A stretch of 64,000 bases of DNA from NCBI RefSeq assembly GCF_036556685.1, contig NZ_CP140614.1, positions 1,550,001 through 1,614,000 on the forward strand, written 5' to 3'. The position numbers and the translations under genes are program-made. The notes beneath the pieces are model-generated. The model searched no databases, was not told where the DNA came from, and saw only the letters and a program-made list of their open reading frames with translations. Below are positions 33,783 through 44,675 of this stretch, piece by piece; the first letter of the stretch is position 1; the number at the start of each line of letters is the position of its first letter. This stretch comes from Sulfurospirillum sp. 1612 (GTDB lineage: Bacteria; Campylobacterota; Campylobacteria; Campylobacterales; Sulfurospirillaceae).

Positions 33783-35780
33783 TTAATTAAATAGTTTCAA
33801 GAGATCTTTGATCGGTTCTTTCAAATCTTTTGGCACATGCTTATCGATAACATCATTTATTTTCTTTTTAATATAGGTTGAGGATTTGACATCCACCTTA
33901 GGATGGTGGATATCGCCTTTAATATTTCCATTGAGATCTTTGTCTTTGATTTTGAGTTGAAATGATGCGTTGATATTTTTATCTGCGAGATTTACATGAC
34001 CTGCTGGAATCTTCAGATACCCCCCATCACTCCCCATATAAAGTGCAAAATTAGTATCATCATGATCGATTGTCCCCGTGAGGTTACTATCGATAAAGCG
34101 CTCATGAGTTAGATCATATCCACTCAACATAAAAATCAAATCGCTCGTCTCCCCAGCTTTAAATTGCCCTGTAGGTGCCAGTGCGGAAAAGCGTCCCTGT
34201 TTTGAGATTAAATCATACGTGATATTAGCATCAACCTGCGAATCAAATATCTCAGGTAAAAACGCCGCATGGCTCATACGTAACGCCGATAAGTTTTGAA
34301 TTCGCACATCTAGAAGATTGTTTGTAAGATCAAAAGAACTGTTTGAATCCAAGAATCCACTCATCCCCGTGAGCGTGATATTGTTATCAACGCCTAAAAA
34401 TCTACCGGTTACGTCCAGTGTCCCTCGGAGTTTCATATTTGTCAAAAATTCCATATTTTCAAGCTTGCCAACAGAGAGATTATAGTCCCCCTCATATTGT
34501 TGCGTCTTGGGATCATACATGATATTTGGACTTTTTAAACTCGCCAGATTGGATAGAAAATCCACACTATTTGTGATATTTTGATCTCTATTTTCAGAGT
34601 GGACATGCAGAGAAAATGTACTGTTTTGAGGAAAATCTGTCTCTAGCAACGCACTCATATTTTGGGCTACAAAATGTCCATCATGAACACGCACATCCGA
34701 TTGAAACACCCCTTTTGAGAGATCATCGATCGTAATATCACCGTCGATTAACGCATCAGTATATCTCTTGGCTTCGAACATATCCCAAACCTTGGCAGCC
34801 TGAAGTCCGACAAAATGCAATGTCGCTTGTTGATTAATCACCGATAGATCAATCAATCCACCAAATGTCTTACTTTGTGCTTTGATGACCCGATTGTCAC
34901 CCTCCATCATGATATTTCCACTGAGGCGCATCTCTCCTTTGAGTTTTTGTCCCACAACCGGAGGCAACAAACCCAAACTCGGCAATACCAATGCATAATC
35001 AGCAGAAAAACGTTGATTTGCGAGGTGATATTCACTTTTGTTGAACTTTAACTGTGCGATATTTGACAAGATATTGCCAGAACTGTAGATAATGTCATTG
35101 CTGATTTTTGAATTGACTGAACCTTTGTAACTGATGGCATCTTTGAGTTTTATACCAAAATGCTTGGCGATGACATCATTGTTTAGGACTCCAAAATAGA
35201 TTGTATTTTTGATGGTTCCAGCAAAATTTTCACCATCATCTGAAACTAAATCAGCCGATGCACTCAAAACACCATGCGTATAAATCGGTTGATTGAGAAA
35301 CGCTAGGATATCTTCAATTCGTAAACTTTTCGCATCAATCTGTAATGTTCTTACTTTTTTATCTTTGATAGCCACCAAAAATTTCGTTTTAGACTTAAAA
35401 GCCGTCCCTTCTCCATTGATCGTGTATTCGTGTCGGTTTCCTTTTAGATTACCATCTAATAACATATGGCTTGTGATGGTCAGATACGGGGTGCGGAGAT
35501 TATTGACATCAATCTTATAAATCAAATCGAAATTTTGTTTGAAAAGATTAATCTTGCCATTTACGACCAATGTCGCGTTGTGATCGATTACCATTTCAAA
35601 ATCAAGAAAGTCAGGCTTTAGTGTCAATGACTCAATGTTTACATCATGATCAATATTTTTTGCAATGATTTTCCCAACATAGGGCTTCAAAATATTATTT
35701 CCAATGCTTGTAAAAAGCAAAATATAGACCAAAGAAAACAAAAACATGATAAAAACTATGATAGATACAAATATTCGCAC
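33783..35780 (-). CDS. AsmA/TamB-like envelope protein
   Basis: 665 aa. One N-terminal transmembrane helix (about 3-25) leads to FTSIGNNILKPYVGKIIAKN, the beginning typical of AsmA-like proteins, and a long beta-rich periplasmic body with repeating strand patterns (for example NATLVVNGKINLFKQNF, LLDGNLKGNRHEYTI, LRGTLDVTGRFLGVDNN). The C-terminus is helical and basic (KKKINDVIDKHVPKDLKEPI). AsmA/TamB/YhdP proteins are bridge-like lipid transporters between the membranes; that role here is by family analogy. Divergent from groES. Confidence 0.8.
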   Translation of the reverse strand: MRIFVSIIVFIMFLFSLVYILLFTSIGNNILKPYVGKIIAKNIDHDVNIESLTLKPDFLDFEMVIDHNATLVVNGKINLFKQNFDLIYKIDVNNLRTPYLTITSHMLLDGNLKGNRHEYTINGEGTAFKSKTKFLVAIKDKKVRTLQIDAKSLRIEDILAFLNQPIYTHGVLSASADLVSDDGENFAGTIKNTIYFGVLNNDVIAKHFGIKLKDAISYKGSVNSKISNDIIYSSGNILSNIAQLKFNKSEYHLANQRFSADYALVLPSLGLLPPVVGQKLKGEMRLSGNIMMEGDNRVIKAQSKTFGGLIDLSVINQQATLHFVGLQAAKVWDMFEAKRYTDALIDGDITIDDLSKGVFQSDVRVHDGHFVAQNMSALLETDFPQNSTFSLHVHSENRDQNITNSVDFLSNLASLKSPNIMYDPKTQQYEGDYNLSVGKLENMEFLTNMKLRGTLDVTGRFLGVDNNITLTGMSGFLDSNSSFDLTNNLLDVRIQNLSALRMSHAAFLPEIFDSQVDANITYDLISKQGRFSALAPTGQFKAGETSDLIFMLSGYDLTHERFIDSNLTGTIDHDDTNFALYMGSDGGYLKIPAGHVNLADKNINASFQLKIKDKDLNGNIKGDIHHPKVDVKSSTYIKKKINDVIDKHVPKDLKEPIKDLLKLFN

Positions 35781-35856
35781 ACATTTTCCTTATAAATATT
35801 TTTTAAAATACTTTAGCCAAATGGACTAAAGTATTCTACTTTTTTCATAAAATTAC

Positions 35857-35885
35857 TTGACATATTAGCATATTTTTAGTAAAAT
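35857..35885 (+). promoter_or_regulatory. Sigma70 promoter of groES-groEL
   Basis: TTGACA (35857-35862), a 17-base spacer, then TAAAAT (35880-35885). The hexamers and spacing are close to ideal. Transcription would begin near 35892, inside the CIRCE element. Confidence 0.8.
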
Positions 35886-35886
35886 T

Positions 35887-35913
35887 CTGTCACTCAAATA
35901 AAAAGAGTGCTAA
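35887..35913 (+). promoter_or_regulatory. CIRCE operator for HrcA
   Basis: CTGTCACTC - nine bases - GAGTGCTAA, compared with the consensus TTAGCACTC-N9-GAGTGCTAA. The right arm is perfect. The left arm keeps only the inner CACTC. Spacing is exactly nine. Position over the start of transcription fits HrcA repression, as known for groESL in Helicobacter and Campylobacter. Confidence 0.8.
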
Positions 35914-35935
35914 AATTTTGCTAAAAGGATAAACC

Positions 35936-37868
<1,933 letters not shown>

Positions 37869-37904
37869 CTACCCTTTAATCAAGCAATCCTTTCAAAAAA
37901 CTGC

Positions 37905-37956
37905 TTGGAAGTCGTATATCAAGTATTATACGACTTCCAAAAAAACTCTTTTTTTT
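37905..37956 (+). terminator. Rho-independent terminator of groESL
   Basis: A 14-bp perfect stem, TTGGAAGTCGTATA (37905-37918) with TATACGACTTCCAA (37927-37940), and an 8-base loop. A7C, then a run of T (to 37956) follows. The opposite strand also has a T6 stretch after the stem, so it may work in both directions. Confidence 0.8.
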
Positions 37957-38281
37957 GATATAATATCATCAAAAAAGGAGTAGAAGATGCAAGTATCAAA
38001 TTTTGTTGCCTATACTTCGTTTTTTAGCTCCCATCACATCAAAAAATTAGCCCGAAATATTTTAAGCTATATCAAACCTTGTCATTGCAATTATATCTTT
38101 AGATTAAAAATCAGACTTATTATGCTCTTGCATATATTTATACCTCGATGTCCTTATTACTGTACTTATTTTGCTTTTAGGCGAACTGGTGTACATCCTC
38201 CTTTTTCCTATCAAAACTTATAACCCATTTTCATAGTCGGCAATCGACACAATCAATATTATAAATAAGATAGGAATCACT
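37957..38281 (+). other. metE leader region with an uncertain 78-codon frame
   Basis: From the groEL terminator to metE there is no certain gene. A TATAAT box lies near 37959. A frame from 37987 to 38223 has an AAAGGAG site at good spacing, yet its product (MQVSNFVAYTSFFSSHHIKK and a Cys/Phe/Tyr-rich rest) shows no domain and may be chance, or a decayed or leader peptide. Near metE, GTCG-GCAAT-CGAC (about 38236-38248) can form a small hairpin, and TATTATAAAT lies about 20 bases before the start. No known SAM or B12 riboswitch core is recognisable. Confidence 0.35.
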
Positions 38282-40555
38282 ATGTCAAAAAATTATGTAA
38301 CCGGTTTCCCAAGAATCGGGGAACAAAGAGAATTAAAAAAAGTATTGGAGAGTTTTTGGGCAAAAAAAGTCCCATTTAATGAAGTCGAAACTATTGCAAA
38401 AAATCTCAGACAAAGACACTGGGAGTATCAAAGAAACGCGGGTATCGACTACATCAGTTCTAACGATTTCTCCCTTTATGACACTATGCTAGACACCAGC
38501 ATCATGCTCAATGCCATCCCAAAAAGATTTCGGGATCTCACAGATGAAACGCTGTATTTTACGATGGCACGAGGTGATAAGACACGAATCGCCATGGAAA
38601 TGACCAAATGGTTTAATACCAACTATCACTACATCGTTCCAGAATTATCACTTGAAGATCACTACAAAGCCAATGCTTCAAAAATCATAAACGAATATAT
38701 GGAAGCCAAAAAGCTCGGTATCAAAACCAAGATAAATCTCATAGGTCCATTAACATTTTTAGGCCTATCAAAAAGGATTGATGGAAAAGATCCTTATGAA
38801 TTTTTAGGCAGAGTATTGCCAATCTATGAAGAAGTACTTTCGCGTATCGGCACGCTTGATGATATCATCACGGTGCAGATTGATGAGCCGATCTTTGTAA
38901 AAGATTTGGAACCAAAAGTGAAAAGTCTCATCAAACCGACCTATGACAGGCTCTCAACTACGGCTTCCAATGTGAAGCTCATCGTCACAAGTTACTTTGA
39001 GCATGCAAACGAAGCCACAAAAATATTGGTCAATACTCCGATATGGGGACTTGGCCTTGATTTCGTATATGGAGAGGAAAATCTCGAAGTGCTTGATTTT
39101 ATTGCAAAAAGCGGCAAACATCTGATAGCGGGCGTGGTTGATGGGCGAAATATCTGGAAAAATGATTTTCAAAAAACCCTGAATTTGCTAGATAAAATCT
39201 CGCAAACACTCGGCAAAGAAAATCTTATTATCAGCACCTCATGTTCACTTTTACATGTACCTTTTAGTATAACTCTTGAGAAACATATGAAGGAAGAAAT
39301 AAAAAATTGGCTTAGTTTTGCCGTTGAAAAACTGGATGAAATCACTATAATCTCAAGGCTGTTTTTCGAGGAACATCATAAACATGACAAAAATCTACAT
39401 GACGCTTTAAGAGAAAATACGCAAGCCAACCTCAACAGACGAAGCTCCAAACGCATACATGATGATCTCGTCTTACAAAAAATCAAGAATCTTCAAAAAT
39501 TTCAACGGGACGGACAATTTGAAGAGCGAATCAAAATCCAGAGAAAAACCTTGGGGTATAGCGATTTAACAACTACAACCATCGGCTCATTTCCTCAAAC
39601 CGGCGAGATAAGGACAGCAAGAAGCCAGTACAAAAAGAATCTCATATCAAAAAAGGATTATGAATCGTGCATGAAACATTACATCGATGAGTGTATCGCA
39701 TTTCAAGAAGAGATAGATTTGGATGTTTTGGTACACGGAGAGCCGGAACGAAATGACATGGTTGAGTATTTTGGAGAACAACTCAAGGGGTATGGCTTCA
39801 CTCAAAACGGATGGGTACAAAGCTATGGAAGTCGATGCGTCAAACCCCCTTTTATTTACGGAGATATCAGCAGGCCTAAACCGATGACGGTTGAGTGGAT
39901 AACTTATGCACAAAGCAAAACGAACAAAATCATAAAAGGGATGCTCACAGGCCCTGTTACGATACTCAACTGGTCTTTTGTACGAGATGATAAGCCCCGA
40001 CATATAGTAGCCCAGGAGATTGCTGTTGCCATCAGTGAGGAAGTTGATGACTTACAAAATGCCGGTATCAAAATCATCCAGATTGATGAAGCTGCTTTTA
40101 AAGAAGGGTATCCTCTTCGAACTGACAAAATAAAAGAGTATGAAAAGTGGGCTGTGGCAAACTTCAAACTTTGTGCTTCTACAGCCCGCAAAGAAACTCA
40201 AATCCACACACACATGTGTTATAGCGAGTTTAATGATATCATCAAAACGATTGAAGCTATGGATGCCGATGTCATCACAATAGAAACTGCACGAAGCGGC
40301 AATGAGCTTTTGAAAATCTTTAAAAAAGTCGGATACAAACAAGAGATAGGACCCGGAGTTTATGATATTCACTCTCCACGCGTTCCAAGTGTGGAGGAAA
40401 TCGTCAAACAAATCAACCGATTACTTGAAGTGCTGCCAAAAGAACAGCTATGGATCAATCCTGATTGCGGACTGAAGACCAGAGGCTGGAGCGAAGTAAA
40501 ACAGAGTTTGGAAAATATGGTCAAAGCGGTAAAACTTGTGAAAAGCTCGCTTTAG
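38282..40555 (+). CDS. metE: Cobalamin-independent methionine synthase MetE
   Basis: 757 aa, the normal two-domain length. It transfers the methyl group of methyltetrahydropteroyl-glutamate to homocysteine. N-terminal domain: TGFPRIGEQRELKKVLESFW. C-terminal catalytic barrel: TTTTIGSFPQTGEIRTARSQ, HGEPERNDMVEYF, QIDEAAFKEG, IHTHMCYSEF (zinc His and Cys) and NPDCGLKTRGW (second zinc Cys). AGGA precedes the ATG. It converges with the EamA gene with only three bases between the stops. Confidence 0.97.
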   Translation: MSKNYVTGFPRIGEQRELKKVLESFWAKKVPFNEVETIAKNLRQRHWEYQRNAGIDYISSNDFSLYDTMLDTSIMLNAIPKRFRDLTDETLYFTMARGDKTRIAMEMTKWFNTNYHYIVPELSLEDHYKANASKIINEYMEAKKLGIKTKINLIGPLTFLGLSKRIDGKDPYEFLGRVLPIYEEVLSRIGTLDDIITVQIDEPIFVKDLEPKVKSLIKPTYDRLSTTASNVKLIVTSYFEHANEATKILVNTPIWGLGLDFVYGEENLEVLDFIAKSGKHLIAGVVDGRNIWKNDFQKTLNLLDKISQTLGKENLIISTSCSLLHVPFSITLEKHMKEEIKNWLSFAVEKLDEITIISRLFFEEHHKHDKNLHDALRENTQANLNRRSSKRIHDDLVLQKIKNLQKFQRDGQFEERIKIQRKTLGYSDLTTTTIGSFPQTGEIRTARSQYKKNLISKKDYESCMKHYIDECIAFQEEIDLDVLVHGEPERNDMVEYFGEQLKGYGFTQNGWVQSYGSRCVKPPFIYGDISRPKPMTVEWITYAQSKTNKIIKGMLTGPVTILNWSFVRDDKPRHIVAQEIAVAISEEVDDLQNAGIKIIQIDEAAFKEGYPLRTDKIKEYEKWAVANFKLCASTARKETQIHTHMCYSEFNDIIKTIEAMDADVITIETARSGNELLKIFKKVGYKQEIGPGVYDIHSPRVPSVEEIVKQINRLLEVLPKEQLWINPDCGLKTRGWSEVKQSLENMVKAVKLVKSSL

Positions 40556-40558
40556 CGG

Positions 40559-41440
40559 TTATCGGCTCTTTTTTCTATTGATAAAATAGACTCCTAAAAA
40601 GATCAACCCTGCGGAGATATAATCGACCCAGTTTATATCTTCGCCTACGATAACAACACCGATAAAAAGCGCCACAACCGGCGGTAAATATGTAACCGAA
40701 GCGGCTTTGATGGAACCGAACTTCTCAATCAGATAATAATAGATAATATAGGCCAAGCCTGTACCTAAAAGCCCCAAACCCAGCACTAAACCCACCGCAG
40801 TATTGGCATCACTCCACACACGATTGATACCATCAAAATCTGTAATAAAGAGCAATATAAGCAATGCAAACCCCAACTGATATGTTGTCAGTGCGACTAC
40901 TGGAATCCTGAGCGGCATGATATATTTTTTAGCATAAACAAACGATGCCCCAACACTAAGTGAGCCAGATAGCATATAAACGATACCTTTTATACTAAGA
41001 GATTCCACATGCCAGGTGAAAATACCGCTGATGGTGACAACCCCTAAAAACCCAAGCAGCAATCCTAAGAAACCAAATTTATCCGTTTTTTCATCTTTTA
41101 AAAATATGATGGAAAGCAAAAACGAGAAAAGCGGTATCGCACCGCTCAGTACACCGGCTACACCCGATGGCAGCAAAAAGGAGCCTTTGACAAAACCAAA
41201 ATAATATATAACCGCTGCAAGCAATGCCATGATAATAAAATGCCTAAAATGCTTCAAGTGCGATAAAGAGAGAACTTTTGAATAATACGCATACAAAAGT
41301 ACCGGAATAAACCCAAAAAGTATCCTAAAAAACACCACTTGCATCGGACTAATCAAATGAGCTGCCAATTTCATGTAGATAAAATTGCTGCCCCAGATAA
41401 TCCCAAGCGCAAAAAATGCAATGACAGGGAGAAATCTCAT
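40559..41440 (-). CDS. EamA/DMT-family transporter
   Basis: 293 aa with ten hydrophobic helices in two EamA repeats. Signatures include ALGIIWGSNFIYMKLAA, PMQVVFFRILFGFIPVL, SGVAGVLSGAIPLFSFLLS in the first half, and SLSVGASFVYAKKYI, YYLIEKFGSIKAASVTYLPP in the second. Such carriers usually export amino acids or metabolites; the substrate is unknown. Its ATG overlaps the LhgO-like stop (ATGA), so the two are coupled, which suggests a shared metabolite. Confidence 0.88.
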   Translation of the reverse strand: MRFLPVIAFFALGIIWGSNFIYMKLAAHLISPMQVVFFRILFGFIPVLLYAYYSKVLSLSHLKHFRHFIIMALLAAVIYYFGFVKGSFLLPSGVAGVLSGAIPLFSFLLSIIFLKDEKTDKFGFLGLLLGFLGVVTISGIFTWHVESLSIKGIVYMLSGSLSVGASFVYAKKYIMPLRIPVVALTTYQLGFALLILLFITDFDGINRVWSDANTAVGLVLGLGLLGTGLAYIIYYYLIEKFGSIKAASVTYLPPVVALFIGVVIVGEDINWVDYISAGLIFLGVYFINRKKSR

Positions 41441-42630
41441 TTATTTATCACATAATGATCCACAACCCACTCAGAAAATGGCATCGAAGAGGTAAAAGCC
41501 GGAGAGACTGCATTGAGTACGTGAATACTCACATCATCGCCTTCAACCACGAAATCCTGAACCAGTTCCAGCGTCGTCGTATCTAAAAGTTGTGCTCTGA
41601 TACCCGGGGTACTCCATGTCGTAAATCCACTCATATCAAGTGGTTTCGTCAGTCCTTTTGCAAGATTTAGAAGATAGGATTTGGAGTATTTTTTCACTTC
41701 ACTTACAGCAAGCGCTCTAAACCCAAAAGCATTCGTAAAAAATAATTTGGCTTCATAAAACAGGATTTGAGCCATCTCAAAAATATTAAAATTCGCAAAG
41801 CCCTTATAATTTTCCCGCCAAAAAGCAGGAATCGCTGTGGGGCCGATTTTACTAGCATTTTCAACCGCATACGTATAATGCACTCCCAAAAAAGGATTGG
41901 CGAGATTGGGAACCGGATAGACATTGGTCGTAAGTCCACAGATATTTTTTTTATCTTTGAGATAAATTCCTTTAAATGGAATGATGACATATTTGTGAGC
42001 AAAACCAAAATCTTTGGCGATTTTATCGGCATACAATCCCGCACAATTGATGAGTTTTCTAAATCTAAGTATTCGTTTGCTCGTCTGAATCTCATGCGTA
42101 TCCGTTCGCTTCACATAGGCCGTATCTGTCATGATCTCCACACCCATCTCTTGAATATATTTTTTGAATTCAAGCGTGACTTCTTTGGGGTCAATCGTCG
42201 CAGTAGTAGGTGAAAATAGCGCCTTTGTTGTGGTCTTGAGATGGGGATATCGCGCGTCTAACTCTTCATCGCTCAACCAATCTAAAGCAACACCATTGAC
42301 ATCCCCTCTTCTTTTTAACTCTTCTAAACCCTCGACTTCATCATCGTTTTGGGCGACGACGACCTTGGCGCATTTATTGATACGCAGTCCACGTTCATCA
42401 CAAAAAGTCTGAAGCCTCGCGTTGCCCTCTTTGGTAAATTTTGCCTTGAGGGAATCGGCACTATAGTAAAATCCCGCGTGTAAGACGCCGCTATTTCTGC
42501 CACTACTGTGCATACCGACATCTTCTTCTTTTTCAATCACTGCAATAGTGGCACTCTTTTGTTTTTCTTTGAGTGCGCGTGCAATATTTAATCCAATAAT
42601 TCCCCCACCAATCACAACATAATCATACAT
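41437..42630 (-). CDS. lhgO: FAD-dependent L-2-hydroxyglutarate oxidase-like enzyme (LhgO)
   Basis: 397 aa DAO-family flavoprotein. The FAD dinucleotide motif is at the start (VVIGGGIIGLNIARALKEK), followed by EKEEDVGMHSSGRNSGVLHAGFYYSADSLKA, which includes the HSSGRNSGVxHxG block of LhgO/YgaF proteins. KLINCAGLYADKIAKDFG and LGVHYTYAVENASKIGPTAIPAF also fit. It would oxidise L-2-hydroxyglutarate to 2-oxoglutarate and pass electrons to the membrane pool, repairing a by-product of malate dehydrogenase. Other 2-hydroxyacids remain possible. Confidence 0.83.
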   Translation of the reverse strand: MYDYVVIGGGIIGLNIARALKEKQKSATIAVIEKEEDVGMHSSGRNSGVLHAGFYYSADSLKAKFTKEGNARLQTFCDERGLRINKCAKVVVAQNDDEVEGLEELKRRGDVNGVALDWLSDEELDARYPHLKTTTKALFSPTTATIDPKEVTLEFKKYIQEMGVEIMTDTAYVKRTDTHEIQTSKRILRFRKLINCAGLYADKIAKDFGFAHKYVIIPFKGIYLKDKKNICGLTTNVYPVPNLANPFLGVHYTYAVENASKIGPTAIPAFWRENYKGFANFNIFEMAQILFYEAKLFFTNAFGFRALAVSEVKKYSKSYLLNLAKGLTKPLDMSGFTTWSTPGIRAQLLDTTTLELVQDFVVEGDDVSIHVLNAVSPAFTSSMPFSEWVVDHYVINK

Positions 42631-42659
42631 ATTGACATCCCCCCGAATGTTCTAGACAT

Positions 42660-44618
42660 TTACTCATTCGTAATTGTAGCAGTTTTTAGACTCTTTTTAT
42701 ATCGTCTTTTGTGTAAAATAAATGCTACTATCATGATAATCACTCCCAGTATATTGGTATCTTGTACCAAATCAAAATAACTGGTCCAATTAAAAACTTG
42801 ATCTTGGAAGAGTAAGAAAAACGTTGCGACCGCAAATAATCCTCGCTCTAAAATCGTCATCTTCATATCCCAATATCCCTCTGTCGTGGCGGCTACTCCT
42901 AAAAATCCCGGTATGGCAAAGGCAAATACTTCAAATCGTTCTGGCCATGTTCCTGTGATTAGAGGACTAAAAGCAAACAACAAGGGCATAATATAAAAGG
43001 CTTTGGCCGTTGAGAGTGCTTTGAAGCCTGTTTGCATCGGTGGTGTTTCAGCAATCGCAGCACCCGCAAACGCAGCCAAACAAACCGGTGGCGTCAAATT
43101 AGAGACTTGCGCCAACCAAAAAATCATCAAATGTGCCGCCAAAAGATACATCGTCGCTTGAGGGACATTCACACCCGCACTCAAAAGTGCAGCCGTCGCA
43201 GGGTCTAACATCAAGCCTACTAAAGCCGGAGCGGAGAGGACAACCAAAACCACATAAGAAGCCGTCGTTGGCAAGCCCATACCCAAGACTATCGCCGCAA
43301 TAGAGACCAATAAAAGTGCGATTAAGAGACTATTGTGAGACCATTCCATAATCAACTGTGAAAAAGTAACGCCAATACCTGAGATATTTACCACACCAAC
43401 AATCACTCCAATACTCACCAATAAGGTCCCTGTCACCACCATATTTTTGGAACCATCGGCTAATGCTTCTAAAATCAATCGAAAACTCATTCTTTTATTT
43501 TTAGTCAAATACGATGAAAAAACAATCGCAACCATAGAGATTCCCGCCGCATACGTTGGGGTAAAACCATAAATCAACAAGACAACTAAAGTACCAATAG
43601 GAATCAAAAAGTGAAATCCCTCACGAACAATCGGCCATGCTCTTTTATTAACATCTTCTGAAACAATATTGTGTTTTTTAGCATGAATATGAATATAAAA
43701 AGAGATTGAGATGAAGTACAACATCGCAGGCAAAATTGAAAGCACGATAATCGTAGAAAAGGCAATCTGTGTCATCTGTGCCATGATAAAAGCCCCCGCC
43801 CCCATAATCGGTGGCATAATCTGACCACCCGTACTCGCACTCGTCTCCACTGAAGCCGCGAACATCGGTCTGAATCCTGATTTTTTCATCATCGGAATAG
43901 TAATGGAGCCCGTTGAGACGACATTGGCCACAGCACTTCCTGAAATCGTTCCCATAAGAGCGGAACTAAAAAGAGCAACGTGTCCGGAGCCCCCTTTGAA
44001 TTTTGAAGTGGCCACAGAAGCGAGATCGACGATGAAATCTCCCGCACCACTTTTCATCAAAAAGGCAGAAAAGAGTATAAACATAAAGACATAAGTCGCT
44101 GATATAGTTGCAATAGAACCAAAAAGTCCCTCGCCAGTATAATACATACGATATAAAAATCGCTCGACACTCATCCCTCTAAATGCAAAGACACCATCTA
44201 GCAGAGTCCCAAAATAGAGGAGGTAACCAATGGCAATGATAATCATAGTCGGAATAATATACCCCGTGGTTCTTCTTAAAATTTCTAAAGACAACAAAAT
44301 CGCAAGTGTTGCATAAATCAAGTCAAATGGCCGCATATTACTGTGTGCGACAGTATAGAGGCTTTGCTCAAAAAACATCATGTATACAACAACACTTGAT
44401 GTCAAAATAGCAAGAATAATATCATAAATCGGTACCCTACTTTGATCGGAATGTTTGGAGGCACGGAAGGTCAAAAAGCCAAGTGAGGCTAGAAGTGAGA
44501 AATGTGCGGCATTGAACCAGAGATTACTCATCCCTCCCCAAATATTTTGATAAAAGTGGAACAGCGATATAAAAATTGCATAGACAAATATAAACTTGTT
44601 AAGAGACTCTCTTTTCAT
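42660..44618 (-). CDS. TRAP transporter fused 4TM/12TM permease
   Basis: 652 aa integral membrane protein combining the small (DctQ-like) and large (DctM) subunits. About 16 hydrophobic helices. The DctM core carries SALMGTISGSAVANVVSTGS, ETSASTGGQIMPPIMGAGAF and ALVLGMGLPTTASYVVLVVL-like segments, a signature of TAXI-associated fused permeases. It uses an ion gradient to import a ligand delivered by the TAXI receptor upstream. The 57-nt gap to that gene has a strong hairpin. Substrate unknown; candidates are dicarboxylates or amino acids. Confidence 0.92.
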   Translation of the reverse strand: MKRESLNKFIFVYAIFISLFHFYQNIWGGMSNLWFNAAHFSLLASLGFLTFRASKHSDQSRVPIYDIILAILTSSVVVYMMFFEQSLYTVAHSNMRPFDLIYATLAILLSLEILRRTTGYIIPTMIIIAIGYLLYFGTLLDGVFAFRGMSVERFLYRMYYTGEGLFGSIATISATYVFMFILFSAFLMKSGAGDFIVDLASVATSKFKGGSGHVALFSSALMGTISGSAVANVVSTGSITIPMMKKSGFRPMFAASVETSASTGGQIMPPIMGAGAFIMAQMTQIAFSTIIVLSILPAMLYFISISFYIHIHAKKHNIVSEDVNKRAWPIVREGFHFLIPIGTLVVLLIYGFTPTYAAGISMVAIVFSSYLTKNKRMSFRLILEALADGSKNMVVTGTLLVSIGVIVGVVNISGIGVTFSQLIMEWSHNSLLIALLLVSIAAIVLGMGLPTTASYVVLVVLSAPALVGLMLDPATAALLSAGVNVPQATMYLLAAHLMIFWLAQVSNLTPPVCLAAFAGAAIAETPPMQTGFKALSTAKAFYIMPLLFAFSPLITGTWPERFEVFAFAIPGFLGVAATTEGYWDMKMTILERGLFAVATFFLLFQDQVFNWTSYFDLVQDTNILGVIIMIVAFILHKRRYKKSLKTATITNE

Positions 44619-44645
44619 CTTGAAATACCTTTATATAAAAGTTGC

Positions 44646-44668
44646 GGCATGGTAGAAGCTACCATGCC
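44646..44668 (-). promoter_or_regulatory. Intercistronic hairpin between TAXI receptor and TRAP permease
   Basis: A perfect 10-bp stem, GGCATGGTAG and CTACCATGCC, with a three-base loop, follows the receptor stop by seven bases. On the transcript a short T-rich stretch (CTTTTATAT) follows. Such hairpins commonly act as partial terminators or 3' stabilisers, raising receptor over permease levels. Confidence 0.65.
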
Positions 44669-44675
44669 TGATTGA

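Noticed and set aside
37987-38223. 78-codon frame before metE as a confident gene
   Set aside because: Good ribosome site, but the composition (Cys, Phe, Tyr, His clusters) and lack of any domain look like non-coding translation. Kept only as an uncertain leader.
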